Positions 23,542-33,937 of a stretch of 64,000 bases of DNA are shown here, piece by piece. The position numbers were made by a program, and so were the translations under genes. The DNA comes from Euryodendron excelsum. Taxonomy: Eukaryota > Streptophyta > Magnoliopsida > Ericales > Pentaphylacaceae. Below the pieces are notes generated by a model. That model was not told where the DNA came from and did not search any database. It saw only the letters and a program-made list of their open reading frames with translations. The stretch spans positions 13,937,501-14,001,500 of the forward strand of contig CM065394.1 of the NCBI GenBank assembly GCA_033060915.1, written 5' to 3'. Within the stretch, counting starts at the first letter, position 1. Every line of letters begins with the position of its first letter.

Positions 23542-25050
23542 TGTTTTTACCTGTTGAAGGCAAAAAAAACAATAAAGTAAGTACCCAATGAAGGTCGCGA
23601 GGTAATCGGAAGGACCGGAGGTTTGAAGCTTTGAAAAGTGGAGTTTTAAGCTTGAAAATGGGGTTATGAGGCCATTTAAAACTATTTTTGACGGGCAAAA
23701 GGCTGAGGCGGGCCCAGCCTAGACTGTGCACCACTCTTAGTTGCTCTAGGCTTAGGTTTCTTTGTGTGCAGCTGGCTGAGGCTTTGTGCCCCGAGGGTGG
23801 CCTTGGTGCTTCTTGCGGGAGGCAATGGTTGCATACAGCTCATATGATTGTCCTTATGTCTACTGGGGCAAAGGAGCCATCACATGTCGGAACAACTAAT
23901 GGTGAATGGATCTTGCCTTTTCATTTGATCCTTCTTTTGATGATGATGGGGTTCGTATTGTTCTCGCTTCCTGCTGTCCATCTAGGATTATGTCCCTGAG
24001 TTCCTGCAATTTTGAGAGAGCAGTTTATTTAGTTTGTTTTGTTATTTTCAACAAATGATTTACACCATTCATAGTCGTTTTGGCTTTTGAATAAGCTCAT
24101 CCCTGCAGGGTTAGTGTAGCATGATGTTTCACTATTGTTGATGGTGACTTGACAAGTCTTATTTAGAATGTTCTTTACAAGGCTTCCCTTCTTCTTTCAA
24201 TGTGCCTAGCCGATTTTGAAAATGCCTTTCCATGATTCCTGTGACCTCTTTATCTAATTTTAACTATTAACACTTTGAAGTATTTTTACTGAGAACCAAG
24301 ATTCGGAACTGGAGGATTTTTGTTTTTTTTGTTTTTTTTATGGCTTGTTTTGCTACTAGTGCCCTTACGGGTTTTCACCAGTACCAACTTTGCCATTGTT
24401 GCACTAAGGCGCCCTTTGCGGATTTTCACCTAGTCGTCAACTTTGTATTATGCCATGCCCCTACTTTTTTACCCATAACGCCCTTTCGAGTTTTCATCAT
24501 GTCCTTGGGTCAGGCTCTCTCTTTTTTTTTTTTTAAACAGGAGTTTAGATGGCATAAGACATGTTCTCACCATCTCCTTCACTCTTTTTAAGCATCATCC
24601 TCCTTTCTTACGAGGAGCTCTTTCGAACTAAGTAGTTTATTCCAATCAGAGAGGGCTTTGTGAGGGTTATATTGTGAGTTCGGTTTCATGGGTTTTTGGA
24701 AAGAAAAGGGCAGACGCTCCAACCTATAACTCTACTTTGGTTTTCAAACCTAAGACCGCTTTCTTTGAGTTTCCTTTTTTCCTTGGACTCTTTAGGAGTG
24801 GGGAGGGGGGGGGGGGAGATTTCTATACTTTTTCTTACAGTAGCTGGCCACCTTTTTTTTTTTTTTTTAGCCCAATGTGGGTGGAGGTCTAAAGGTTGGG
24901 TGGATACTTTTTGAATGAAAATGAAATGGTTCAAATGGATTTTACAATGGTTGTTTTTTGAACTGTATAGGGACAAGAATGATGGCCTCTCTTCATTTTG
25001 GATTGCACTACTTAGTCCGTAGAACTTCCATTATACAAATTCAGGCTCTG
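23542..25050 (-). other. 3' noncoding region of the right element
   Basis: No domain-bearing ORF is present. Three related boxes occur at 24361-24379, 24411-24430 and 24480-24498, each of the form 'gcccttwcgggttttcacc'. A poly-T lies at about 24519-24533, a G-run at about 24805-24817 and another poly-T at about 24852-24868. Part of the region resembles 2400-3050 in the left element. Unlike the left element, no antisense PMD-like ORF is visible here. Confidence 0.6.
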
Positions 25051-26330
25051 CCATAAAAGGTAAAAGAAGATGATAAGAGCTCTGAATATACTCTCTTCAT
25101 TACTTGCGGAGGTCGCCTTTGCTACATAAAATAACATTTGACTACATCAGAGTTTAACGGGTTTGGGAATTCCTGACCATCCATTTCTATTAGAATGAGT
25201 GCTCCTCCAATTAAGACCTTATTTACTATAAATGGCCATTCGTAGTTGGGAGCGAACTTTCCCTATGCTTCCTTTTGGTTTGGAAGAATTTTCTTTAATA
25301 CAGGATCTCCTGGTTAAAAGAACCGAGGTCGAACCTTTTTGTGGAAGGTTTGGATCATCCGCTTTTTGTAGTACTAGGCATGGTGGATAGCTACCAACCG
25401 TTTCTCATCCAATTAGTAGATTTGAGCATAGTGATCTTGGATCCACTCTGCTTCTTCTAGCTTTGTTTCCATTATGATCCTCAAGGATGGGATTTCCACT
25501 TCAACTGGGAGAACAGCTTCTGTCCCATAGACCAACTCATATTGGGTTCCTCTGGACTCTTATGGTTGTTCGATAAGCCAGTAATGCAAAGGGGAGCTTC
25601 TCTTGCCCGTCCCAATGGTTGTCAACCATTTTTCGGATGATCCTTTTGACATTCTTATTGGTTGCTTCTACTGCTCCGTTCATCTGCAGACGATAAGCAA
25701 CAGAATTTCAGTAAGTGATATGAAACTTGGAGTAAAGCCAAGACATCATCTCATTGTTTAGATTGGAGGCATTCTTTGATGTAAGAGGCTCTGGAATCTC
25801 AAACTAGCAGATAATGTGATTCTTAATGAACTTGTCAACTACTCTCTTCGTAACTTGGGCATATAAGGCCATCTCTACCCACTTGGTGAAGTAGTCTATA
25901 GTAACCAGGATGGGGCCTACTATGTCTATTCCCCATATGGAGAAAGGCCATGGTGCTAACATATAATGGAGCTCAGTCGGTAGGGCTTTGATCATATCCC
26001 CATGTATTTGATACTTATAGCACCATAGAACATATCGAATACAGTCTAATTCCATAGTTGACCAATAGTAACCTGTCACGATAATCTTCTTGGAAAGGGT
26101 ATGGCCATTCATATGGGGGCCATAGGTTCCCCCATGTGCCTCTTCTATGATTTTCTTAGCCTCTGAAGCATCTACACATTTCAGTGGGCCAAACAAAGAC
26201 CTTTTGAAGAGCTCATTCCCCATTATAAAGTAGTGCTTAGTCATTCTGCAGATGGTTTTTCGATTGTTATGAGAGGCTTGGCTAGGAAACTCTTTTGGCT
26301 GTATGTATTTCATATTGTCATAAAACCATT
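25051..26330 (-). pseudogene. int: Integrase (right element), degenerate
   Basis: The N-terminal zinc-binding domain (about 26190-26010) keeps the two His but reads CYKYQ where CxxCQ is usual, so one metal ligand is lost. The core has the first catalytic Asp in GIDIVGP (about 25935-25915), then jumps to TIDYFTKWVE. About ten residues normally between them are missing. The catalytic Glu block (GAVEATNKN) lies near 25685-25660 and an LLAYRTT block near 25570. Several frames are needed to read the whole domain, and stops occur in the C-terminal part down to about 25100. Confidence 0.85.
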
Positions 26331-26883
26331 GTCGACCATCTGACTTAATGCTAACATGAAGATAATAAGAGGGGGCATCTCTGATGAAGATCTAGAGCAG
26401 TGGGATCTCTGTTCCATTGTCTACCTTGATGGTTGCAGCCAGGGTGGCCAAGGCATTAGTGAAGCTATTCTCTGTGCGAGGAATGTGGCAGAAGTCTATG
26501 TTTCAGAACATTTAGCACAGCTCTTTGACCTGCTTGTGGTATGAGGAAAGCTTGGCATCTCTGGTTTGGTATACCTCCTTAGACTATTGAATGACCAGGT
26601 AAGAGTCCCCAAGTACGACTAGCTCGTTGATTTTCATCTCTATGGCTAATCTTAAGCCCAGAACACAAGCCTCATATTTGGCGATGTTGTTGGTGCAGAG
26701 GTCCAATTTCAACTCGACTACAATGGGGTAGTGACTACCTACTTTCGATACTACTACTGCCCCAATTTCAACTCCCTTTTTGTTTAAGGCCCCATTAAAG
26801 TACATCTTCCAACCTGGCTCTTCCGTCTTCCTGGTTTCAGTTTCAGCATATAACATGTCCTCGTCAGGGAAACTAGGCTCCAT
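26331..26883 (-). pseudogene. Archaeal-type RNase H domain (right element)
   Basis: This second RNase H lies between the RT-linked RNase H and integrase, the Tat-lineage layout. The translation 26883-26584 has WKMYFNGA, TNNIAKYEACVLGL and VLGDSYLVIQ. Against the usual YFDGA, AEYEA and GDS pattern, the first Asp is Asn and the Glu is Lys, while the last Asp remains. Both changes fit a G-to-A transition in the coding strand. Stops follow after 26584, but the later 'HIPRTENSFTNALA'-like block is still recognisable around 26470-26430. Confidence 0.82.
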
Positions 26884-26886
26884 TGA

Positions 26887-27274
26887 CTAGTAATCTTCTA
26901 TGGGATTTTGAGTGATATAATCAGCTATCACATTGGCCTTGACTGCATTACGAGTAGTGAAGGTGATGTCAAATTCTAATAAGATCATGTGCCATCGGGC
27001 AATCCTACTGGATAGTGTTAGTTTCTCAAAAATGTATTTGATCAAATCTATTTGAGAAATGAGAAATATTGTGTGGTAGAGTATGTAGTGTCGTAACCGG
27101 TGGGCTGCCAAAGCCAAGGCACAACACGTCTTTTCCAGAGCTAAATACTTCACTTCATATGGCAAAAATTTCTTACTGAGATAATAGATAGCTTGCTCTT
27201 TCTTTTCAATTTCTTCATGTTGCCCCAAAACACACCCCATGGAGGTACATCATAAGTGACTTCCCTAGTGTAAA
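26887..27274 (-). pseudogene. Reverse-transcriptase-linked RNase H (right element)
   Basis: The ORF 27240-26887 begins MGCVLGQHEE and has AIYYLSKKF, LEKTCCALALAAHRLRHY and RIARWHMILLEFDI, all hallmarks of the gypsy RNase H. Upstream (27274-27241) a GKSLMMYL block is in another frame, so there is a frameshift next to the insertion point. The neighbouring RT continues at 41936, across the LTR insertion at 27275-41930. Confidence 0.87.
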
Positions 27275-27739
27275 TGTCACGCCCCGAAACCTGGCCTATA
27301 CAGATTTAGGGTGCATGACCGGCCAGTAGCTTGGCTACCCAAGGCCGCATTACATAAACTGGTTAAACACCTTTGCATTTATAATTTAAAAGATACATAA
27401 CTGTAGAATTAAACTTTTACAAACGTAAAGTAGAATGTGTGTCATACATAGCAGAGCTGTGCCTAATCTCCAAAACATGAACATACCATAAAATGGACCT
27501 ATCAAAAGCCACCATAATTATAACATTATAATATTACAACATTAGGGTCTAGCCCTTATACAAGTTACATGTCATAATGCCCGTGGGCCGCAATCCAAAT
27601 ATCCTCGTAGTGGGCCTCCCTCTAAGACTTCCCTGTTTGGTCACCTGAAAACATTTTTAGAAAACGTAAGCTAATGCTTAGTGAATAACAATAATGCATA
27701 AGCATAAAATACCATGGACTAGCAGTTATAGCTACATAT

Positions 27740-28680
27740 AATCAATAGGTAAATATTTGTGCAGATGGAGCATGAGCATTATATTAAAACGTTATACCAT
27801 TTTGAAACATAATATCATAAAGGAGAGGGGTGACATACATAACCCATCATAAGCATTTGACATATCTTGATTTTTGTTCTAAAACATAAGTGTGTTACGA
27901 CCCGACTAATATTTCTCTTCAACGTATATGACAATAGCTGAACGTTTATGCATACATATCGTGTACCTAGAAATGTATAAGTGTAAGCTTGAAAACGCAT
28001 GGCTTATACTACTATATTAACATAATTCATTATTTCTAAAATATAATGTAGAGGAAGTGAGAGGCATGTCGTAGCATGCTCCCGCAGTATATGACATAGC
28101 TTGTCATTAGTATAACATATCATAACTTGTAAGTATACATCTTAACTCATTGTATAGCATTAGACACATCCATATCGTCGTTCTCGAAATATATAAGGCG
28201 TAACTTTGAGAACATAAGTATCATAGCGTTATATTGGAACATTATATCGTAAGCTTTCATAACGAAATGTTATAACGTTTCGAACATAGTACCGTAGGAG
28301 TGAGACATAACGCATAACATGATTTCGTAAGACATGACATGACTATCACAAGCATATCGTGGCATGATATTGTGAGGGCATATCATAATATTGTAACGAG
28401 GAGAGATATATGGGGGCATTAGTACTGGTGGAAACATACGTAACTTGTCGTGAGCATAACTTACCCTATCTTGTAAGCGTACATCTTGGGTCGCCATATA
28501 ATATAGGACACATCAAATATTACCATTCTTAGTAACTTATAAAGCATAGCCTTGGAAACATAAGTAGCATAAGTATCGCATTGGAACATATCATCATAGG
28601 AGTGAGACATAACACATAACACATAACATGATTTCATAAGGCATAACATAACTATCATATTTCTCATTCTAGAGTATAAG
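27740..28680. repeat. Degenerate long repeats within the 4.1-kb LTR
   Basis: Two or three diverged copies share 'cataagtatc', 'aggagtgagacataac' and 'cataacatgatttc' in the same order (28200-28330 and 28545-28650, with a weaker copy before 27900). Confidence 0.6.
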
Positions 28681-28885
28681 TATGTTACGTCTCTATATCA
28701 GAGCTTGGCTCCGCATTAGTGACCCTCAAGGTCATGTATAGGGCTCTTTAGGCTAAGATATTAACCATGTACAATATTGCCCGCTTAGGCGCTTCACGTC
28801 ACGCATGTGCCTACCTCAGTTTTAAACGCATTGCGATGGTAAGACTTTGCCCTGCCTACTCCCTCGAGAGCGCTTGAGATATCTG

Positions 28886-28890
28886 AGTAC
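28886..28890. repeat. Target-site duplication of solo LTR B, left copy (agtac)
   Basis: Identical to 39430-39434. Confidence 0.95.
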
Positions 28891-31764
28891 TGTCACACCT
28901 AGATATTTCACACTCGAGGAATACTCCCACAAGCAGGAAAAATACTGTACTCTCTCGTTAGAACTCACCCTCCTAGAAGAATGAGCGCGACTAGGTTTGA
29001 ATTGAAAATAGATTTAAATAAAGGGCTTTTAAAAAAGATTTGGAGTCGCCACCTAACTTGATTAAGGTGAGTTAGGTCACCTAAAAATTAAGCATAACCC
29101 GATAACTACACTTAGGGTTTTGAAAAAATGACTTTGAAAATACCTCCTCAAGAGAGGGGTTTTTAGGAAAATAGGTTGTTTGGCAACCTTTGGAAAACAT
29201 TTAAGCCCTTTTTGAAAAATAACTCTTTTTGGTCTTTGAAATCAGTGATCTAGGTTCGGAGGTTGGTTACGTGTAGAGAAGACGCACTAAGCCATCAGCC
29301 TACCCCGCCCTTTCGGTACCTACATGTCAATCTACCCTAGATTCACCTATAAGAGTCTGTAATTAACTAATGTTCAATCCTATCCACTTTGAAAAACAAT
29401 GTTTGAAAAGAAACTAACATGATGCATGATATACATGTACAAGAAAAGAGATTTGGAAATAGATTTGAAAAGAGCTTGATTTGATTTGGAAAGAAAGAGA
29501 TAAAAGCTTGAATTTGAAGATTGAAATTAAAGATTAAAAATAGAAATATATCATAGAATTGGAAACTTGAAGAAAATTGTAGGATTGGAAATTGGAAAGA
29601 AATTATAGAAATAGAATTTTGAAAAATGTTATGGAATTGGAAATTTGAAAAATGTGGAGATCGCACCCATGAGGGTTGCCTACGTATCCTTTTGGAGAAA
29701 TCAGGTTAGTCGTAGTTCAGACAAGAGTCTGATAGAAAATAGAAGATATGATTGGAAGAAAGAGATTCAATTAGAAAGTGGATTTGAAGATTATAAGATT
29801 GAACTTTGATTGGAAGACTTGAAAAGATTTGATTTTGGAAAGCTTGGTTTTAGGAAATCTAGACTTAAGAAAGAGAGAATTTAGAAAAGACTTGAGATTA
29901 AGAAAGATTGGACTCGAATGTTGGACATTGAAGATTGGAAAAAGATTGGATTGAATTTAGGAAAAGTTCGAATTAGGAAAGGTTCAAATTAGGGAAGTGT
30001 CATTTTAGGAAAGTTTTGGTTTAGGAAAGTTTCAACTTAGGAAAGTTTTGAATTAAGAAAGTTTCATGTCAAGAAAGTTTCATTTTTGGAAAGTTTCGTT
30101 TTAGGAAAGTGTTCGAATTAGGAAAGTTTTCATTTTAGGAAAGGTTATGAAATTAGGAAGTTTTGAAAATAAGAAAGTTTTAAATTTAGAAAGTTTTAGA
30201 TTTAGAAAGATTTGAAGTTTTAGGAAAGTTTAGAATTTAGAAAGTTTGGAAGTTTGGAAAGATTAGCTTAAGAAATTTTTGAATTTAGAAAACTTTGAAT
30301 TTGGAAAGATTTGAAATTTAGAAAGATTTGGATTTAGAAAGTTTTAGAGTTTGAGTTTTAGAAAATCTTGAGAATAAGAAAGATTTGAGTTTAAGAAAGA
30401 TTTGAAAACTTAGATTTAGAAAGTTAAGATTTGGAAAGGGATAGAATTAGGAAAGGGTTGAATTAGAAAAAATTTGAAAGTTGAGTTTTAAAATTTAGGA
30501 AAGATTTTTATGTTCAAGTTTTGAAAACTTAAGATTTAGGGAAGTAGAAGATTAGGAAAGAGTTGAATTAGAAAAGATTTAGACTAGGAAGGGGTTGAGA
30601 TTCCTATTTCCTAAAGCAAGGGATTAGATTTAGTTTCTAAAAGAGAATGTTTGATTTTATTTCCAAAAACGGAGGATGGGATCTAGTTTCCTACACGGGA
30701 GATTGGATTTGGTTTCCTAAAGGGAAGATTTGATTTGACAAGAATTTGGAAAGGGGAAGTTTTAGAAACCCTAGATTTGGAAGGCTATAGTTTTGACGTA
30801 GAAAATAGGTTTTGGAAATACGTATAGTTTGGATGTGAAAACAAGAGGTTTTGAAAACTTAGGTTTTAAGGCAAGTTTGAAAACCATGTTTATGAAAAGA
30901 AAATTAAGGTTTCCTAATTGTGGCTCTAGGGCTTGACTTGGGCATCAAGAAAAGGGATTTTTGAAAAGTGCATTTTTGGAAACGAAAATTTTTAGAAGGG
31001 AGTCCTAGAGAGGAGTTTTTAGAAAGTGGATTTGAAAATAGAGTTTTTGGAAAGAGATTTTAAAAAGGAAGTATTTGGAACGTGTGTTTTTTGGATACGA
31101 GTTTTTAGAAGGAAAATCCTAGTGGGGAGTTTCTTGAAGGAAGACTTTGGAAAGAGAATTTTTTAGAAAGATTTTTGCAAGGAGATTGTTGGAGAGAGTT
31201 TTTAAGAAAGTGAATTTAGGGAGTGTTTTTAGAAAGTGGATTTTGGGGAGAGGATTTTGGAAAGGAGTTGAAAAATGAAATTTTGAAAAAATAGATTTTT
31301 GGAGGGAGTTTTTGAAAACAACTTTGGAAAGGAGAGTTTTTAAAAAGCACATTGAAAGAGGAGGTTTTAGGAAAAGAGATTTTTGAAAATAGAGTTTTTT
31401 GGAAAGTATAAAAACATCTTACCTTCCTTAAGCAATTCTTACCATAAGAAGGCTAGAACCACTTTAAGAAAGTGGTTTTGAAAACAACAAGGGTTAAAAA
31501 TATGGACCATATTGGTCACTTTGAATGTAACACTTTCCTAAAGCAACCCTAGCCATGGAAAAGCTAGAATCACCCTAGGATTGTGATTTTGAAAACATGT
31601 TTTAAAAAAGGAGATTTTGATGCAATTTTGAAAATAAGTTTAATGCAAGCTTTGAAAACGAGCTTGAAAACGGTTTTTGGAAGATCACAATGCAAATTTG
31701 GGGTTATGAACATACAAGGTTAAGGCTTCACCACATAATCAAGGGGGCCGAACCCACGTGGACT

Positions 31765-31769
31765 CCGGT
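31765..31769. repeat. Target-site duplication of solo LTR C, left copy (ccggt)
   Basis: Identical to 37077-37081. Confidence 0.95.
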
Positions 31770-32480
31770 TGTAAGCACCCCATTTTTGACCGCTCGGCAG
31801 TCTACACTCCGTCCAGACTTGTTTTCAAGTCATTGTGGGCATATTCCTATCAAAACCAATTCTCTAGGTCCAAATTCCGTCTTTCCATCGCTTCGTGGGC
31901 CTATCAGGCCCAAATAGAGGCAAAATGACCAAAATGCCCTTAGGGGCATTGTTCTTTCTTATTCCAATTCCAATCCCTCTCTCGAGACAGTTTATTCCTC
32001 AAGACGGTCCAAGTAGCAAAACTACTCACAAAACCGTTAGAGTGGCGGAAACACTCATAAAACCGTTAGAGTGGCAGAAACACTCACAATCCAGGCACGT
32101 CTCTTTGAAGACGGTAAGACCCCTTTTCAATCCCACTCTCGAGACAGTTTATTCCTCGAGACGGCTCCAATCCAAGCACGTCTCTTCGGAGACGGTAAGA
32201 CCCTTTTCCAATCCCTCTCTCGAGATAGTTTATTCCTCGAGACGGTCCGAGTAGCAAAACTACTCACAAAACCGTTAGAGTGGCGGAAACACTCACAATC
32301 CAGGCACGTCTCTTTGAAGACGGTAAGACCCCTTTCCAATCCCACTCTCGAGACAGTTTATTCCTCGAGACGGCTCCAATCCAGGCACGTCTCTTCGGAG
32401 ACGGTAAGACCCCTTTCCAATCCCTCTCTCGAGACAGTTTATTCCTCGAGATGGTCCAAGTAGCAAAACTACTCACAAAA

Positions 32481-32700
32481 CCGTTAGAGTAGCGGAAATA
32501 CTCACAGAACCGTTACAGTAGCGGAAATACTCACAGAACTGTTAGAGTAGCGGAAATACTCACAGAACCGTTAGAGTAGCGGAAATACTCACAACCGCGT
32601 TAGAGTAGTGGAAATACTCACAACCCCGTCCGAGTAGCGGAAATACTCACAAATCATCAACCCCGTCCGAGTAGCGGAAGTACTCACACCGTGAGAGTGG
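32481..32700 (+). repeat. 29-bp tandem array in U3 of LTR C
   Basis: Starts at 32481, 32510, 32539 and 32568 are exactly 29 bp apart, then further diverged units follow. Each unit contains GAGTAgcggaaaTACTC, a small inverted repeat. Related units occur at 51300-51540 in LTR E and 54010-54080 in LTR F. Confidence 0.88.
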
Positions 32701-32799
32701 CGGAAACACTCAAAACCTGGGTCAACACCAGTGTCTGTTAGCTCACTTCGGTAAAAAATGACCAGACTGCCTTTAGGACCTTTTCCGAGACTTTCCGGT

Positions 32800-33430
32800 C
32801 AAGATGATCATTTTGCCCCTGTGCATCCGAATGCCCCGGGAACCACACCGGCTCTGGGTTTCAAACCAGTAATGACCCGAGAATACTTTTTATAGTGTTC
32901 TCAACTTCCCCTTACCTTTCCGGATCATTCCGAATCAGTTCCGGCCAACCCGGTACAAAATGACCGTTTTGCCCCTAGAGAGCCGGTCTCCTTCTTCGAC
33001 CACACCGGCTCTGGGTATCAAACCGGTAACCTCCTGAGAATAGTTTTTATAGTATTCTCAATCTTCCTTACCTTTCCGGATCATTCCGAGTCAGTTCCGG
33101 TTAACCCGGTACAAAATAACTGTTTTGCCCCTGGAGCGCCGGTCTCCTTCTTCGACCACACCGGCTTTGGGTATCAAACCGGTAATGACCCGAGAATACT
33201 TTTTATAGTGTTCTCAACCTCCCCTTACCTTTCCGGATCATTCTGAGTCAGTTCCGGCAAACCCGGTACAAAATGACCGTTTTGCCCCTAGTGGGCCGGT
33301 CTCCTTTTCCGACCACGCCGGCTTTAGGAATCAAACCGAAAACCTCTGGGAACATTCTAAATAATGTTTCCAGATCCCAAGTCTTTTTTCGGGACAGTCC
33401 GAGTCTGTCCCGGCAATTCTCCGGTCCGAT
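32800..33430 (+). repeat. 157-bp tandem array in U3 of LTR C
   Basis: The anchor 'cacaccgg' recurs at 32844, 33001, 33157 and 33314, a spacing of 156-157 bp. Each unit ends with 'aaatgaccgttttgcccct'. The same array is present in all the complete solo LTRs. Confidence 0.88.
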
Positions 33431-33774
33431 TGACCGTTTTGCCCCTAAAGGCCCAGTCAACCTCTTCGACACATTTTGTCCTCACTTTTCAAGTCAAATA
33501 CCTCCAGGACACTATTTTAAGTGTTCCTGCTCCTTTCCGGCCTTCTAGGTCATTTCCGGCTCCTCCAAATTATTCCCGGACTTTCCAGAGTCACTCCTAG
33601 TGAAGCCAGGCTAAAATTTACCTGGTAGTCACTAGTACAGGCGCCCAAATCTAGTCAAAGATACGTTGCTTGCCGACCTTAAATCTTTCCTAATTGGATG
33701 GCGCCACTCCTAATGGTGCCAGTGTAGAATTTGGCCTGGCGCCACTGCAACAGGCGCCAGGTTTGTCCAACTTC

Positions 33775-33782
33775 TATAAATA
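33775..33782 (+). promoter_or_regulatory. TATA box of solo LTR C
   Basis: TATAAATA about 2.0 kb into the LTR, just after a cluster of GGCGCC palindromes. The same arrangement is kept in every complete LTR, which fixes the transcription direction as TGTAAGC to GCGACA. Confidence 0.75.
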
Positions 33783-33865
33783 CAGAGCCTCATTCAACGT
33801 GAAGGGGGTCTGCAAACTTAACCTAAGAATCCTATATTTCGATATACAGAGCTCGAGCACTTCCT

Positions 33866-33937
33866 AAACCCTAGCCTCCCTAGGTTTTTCCAAACCCTAG
33901 CCACCATACACAAACCCTAGCCCCTACACAAACCCTA
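33866..33937 (+). promoter_or_regulatory. Telo-box cluster downstream of the TATA box (LTR C)
   Basis: AAACCCTA occurs at 33866, 33892, 33912 and 33930. The motif is known as the telo-box in 5' regions of plant translation-related genes. It is also seen in D (44248, 44294), F (55326, 55350, 55371) and on the other strand in A (9120, 9145). Confidence 0.65.

Noticed and set aside
23688..23999. 103-residue plus-strand ORF near the right-element PPT
   Set aside because: No domain pattern, not related to the PMD-like ORF in the corresponding part of the left element, and no conservation evidence. Treated as noncoding.
31895..32492. Overlapping repetitive ORFs on both strands
   Set aside because: They come from the U3 tandem repeats of LTR C. 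Similar peptides appear wherever the arrays occur, with no start context or conservation beyond the repeat.
33866..33937. Interstitial telomere repeat
   Set aside because: The AAACCCTA motifs are separated by unrelated bases and are not head-to-tail TTTAGGG units, so they are called telo-boxes instead.
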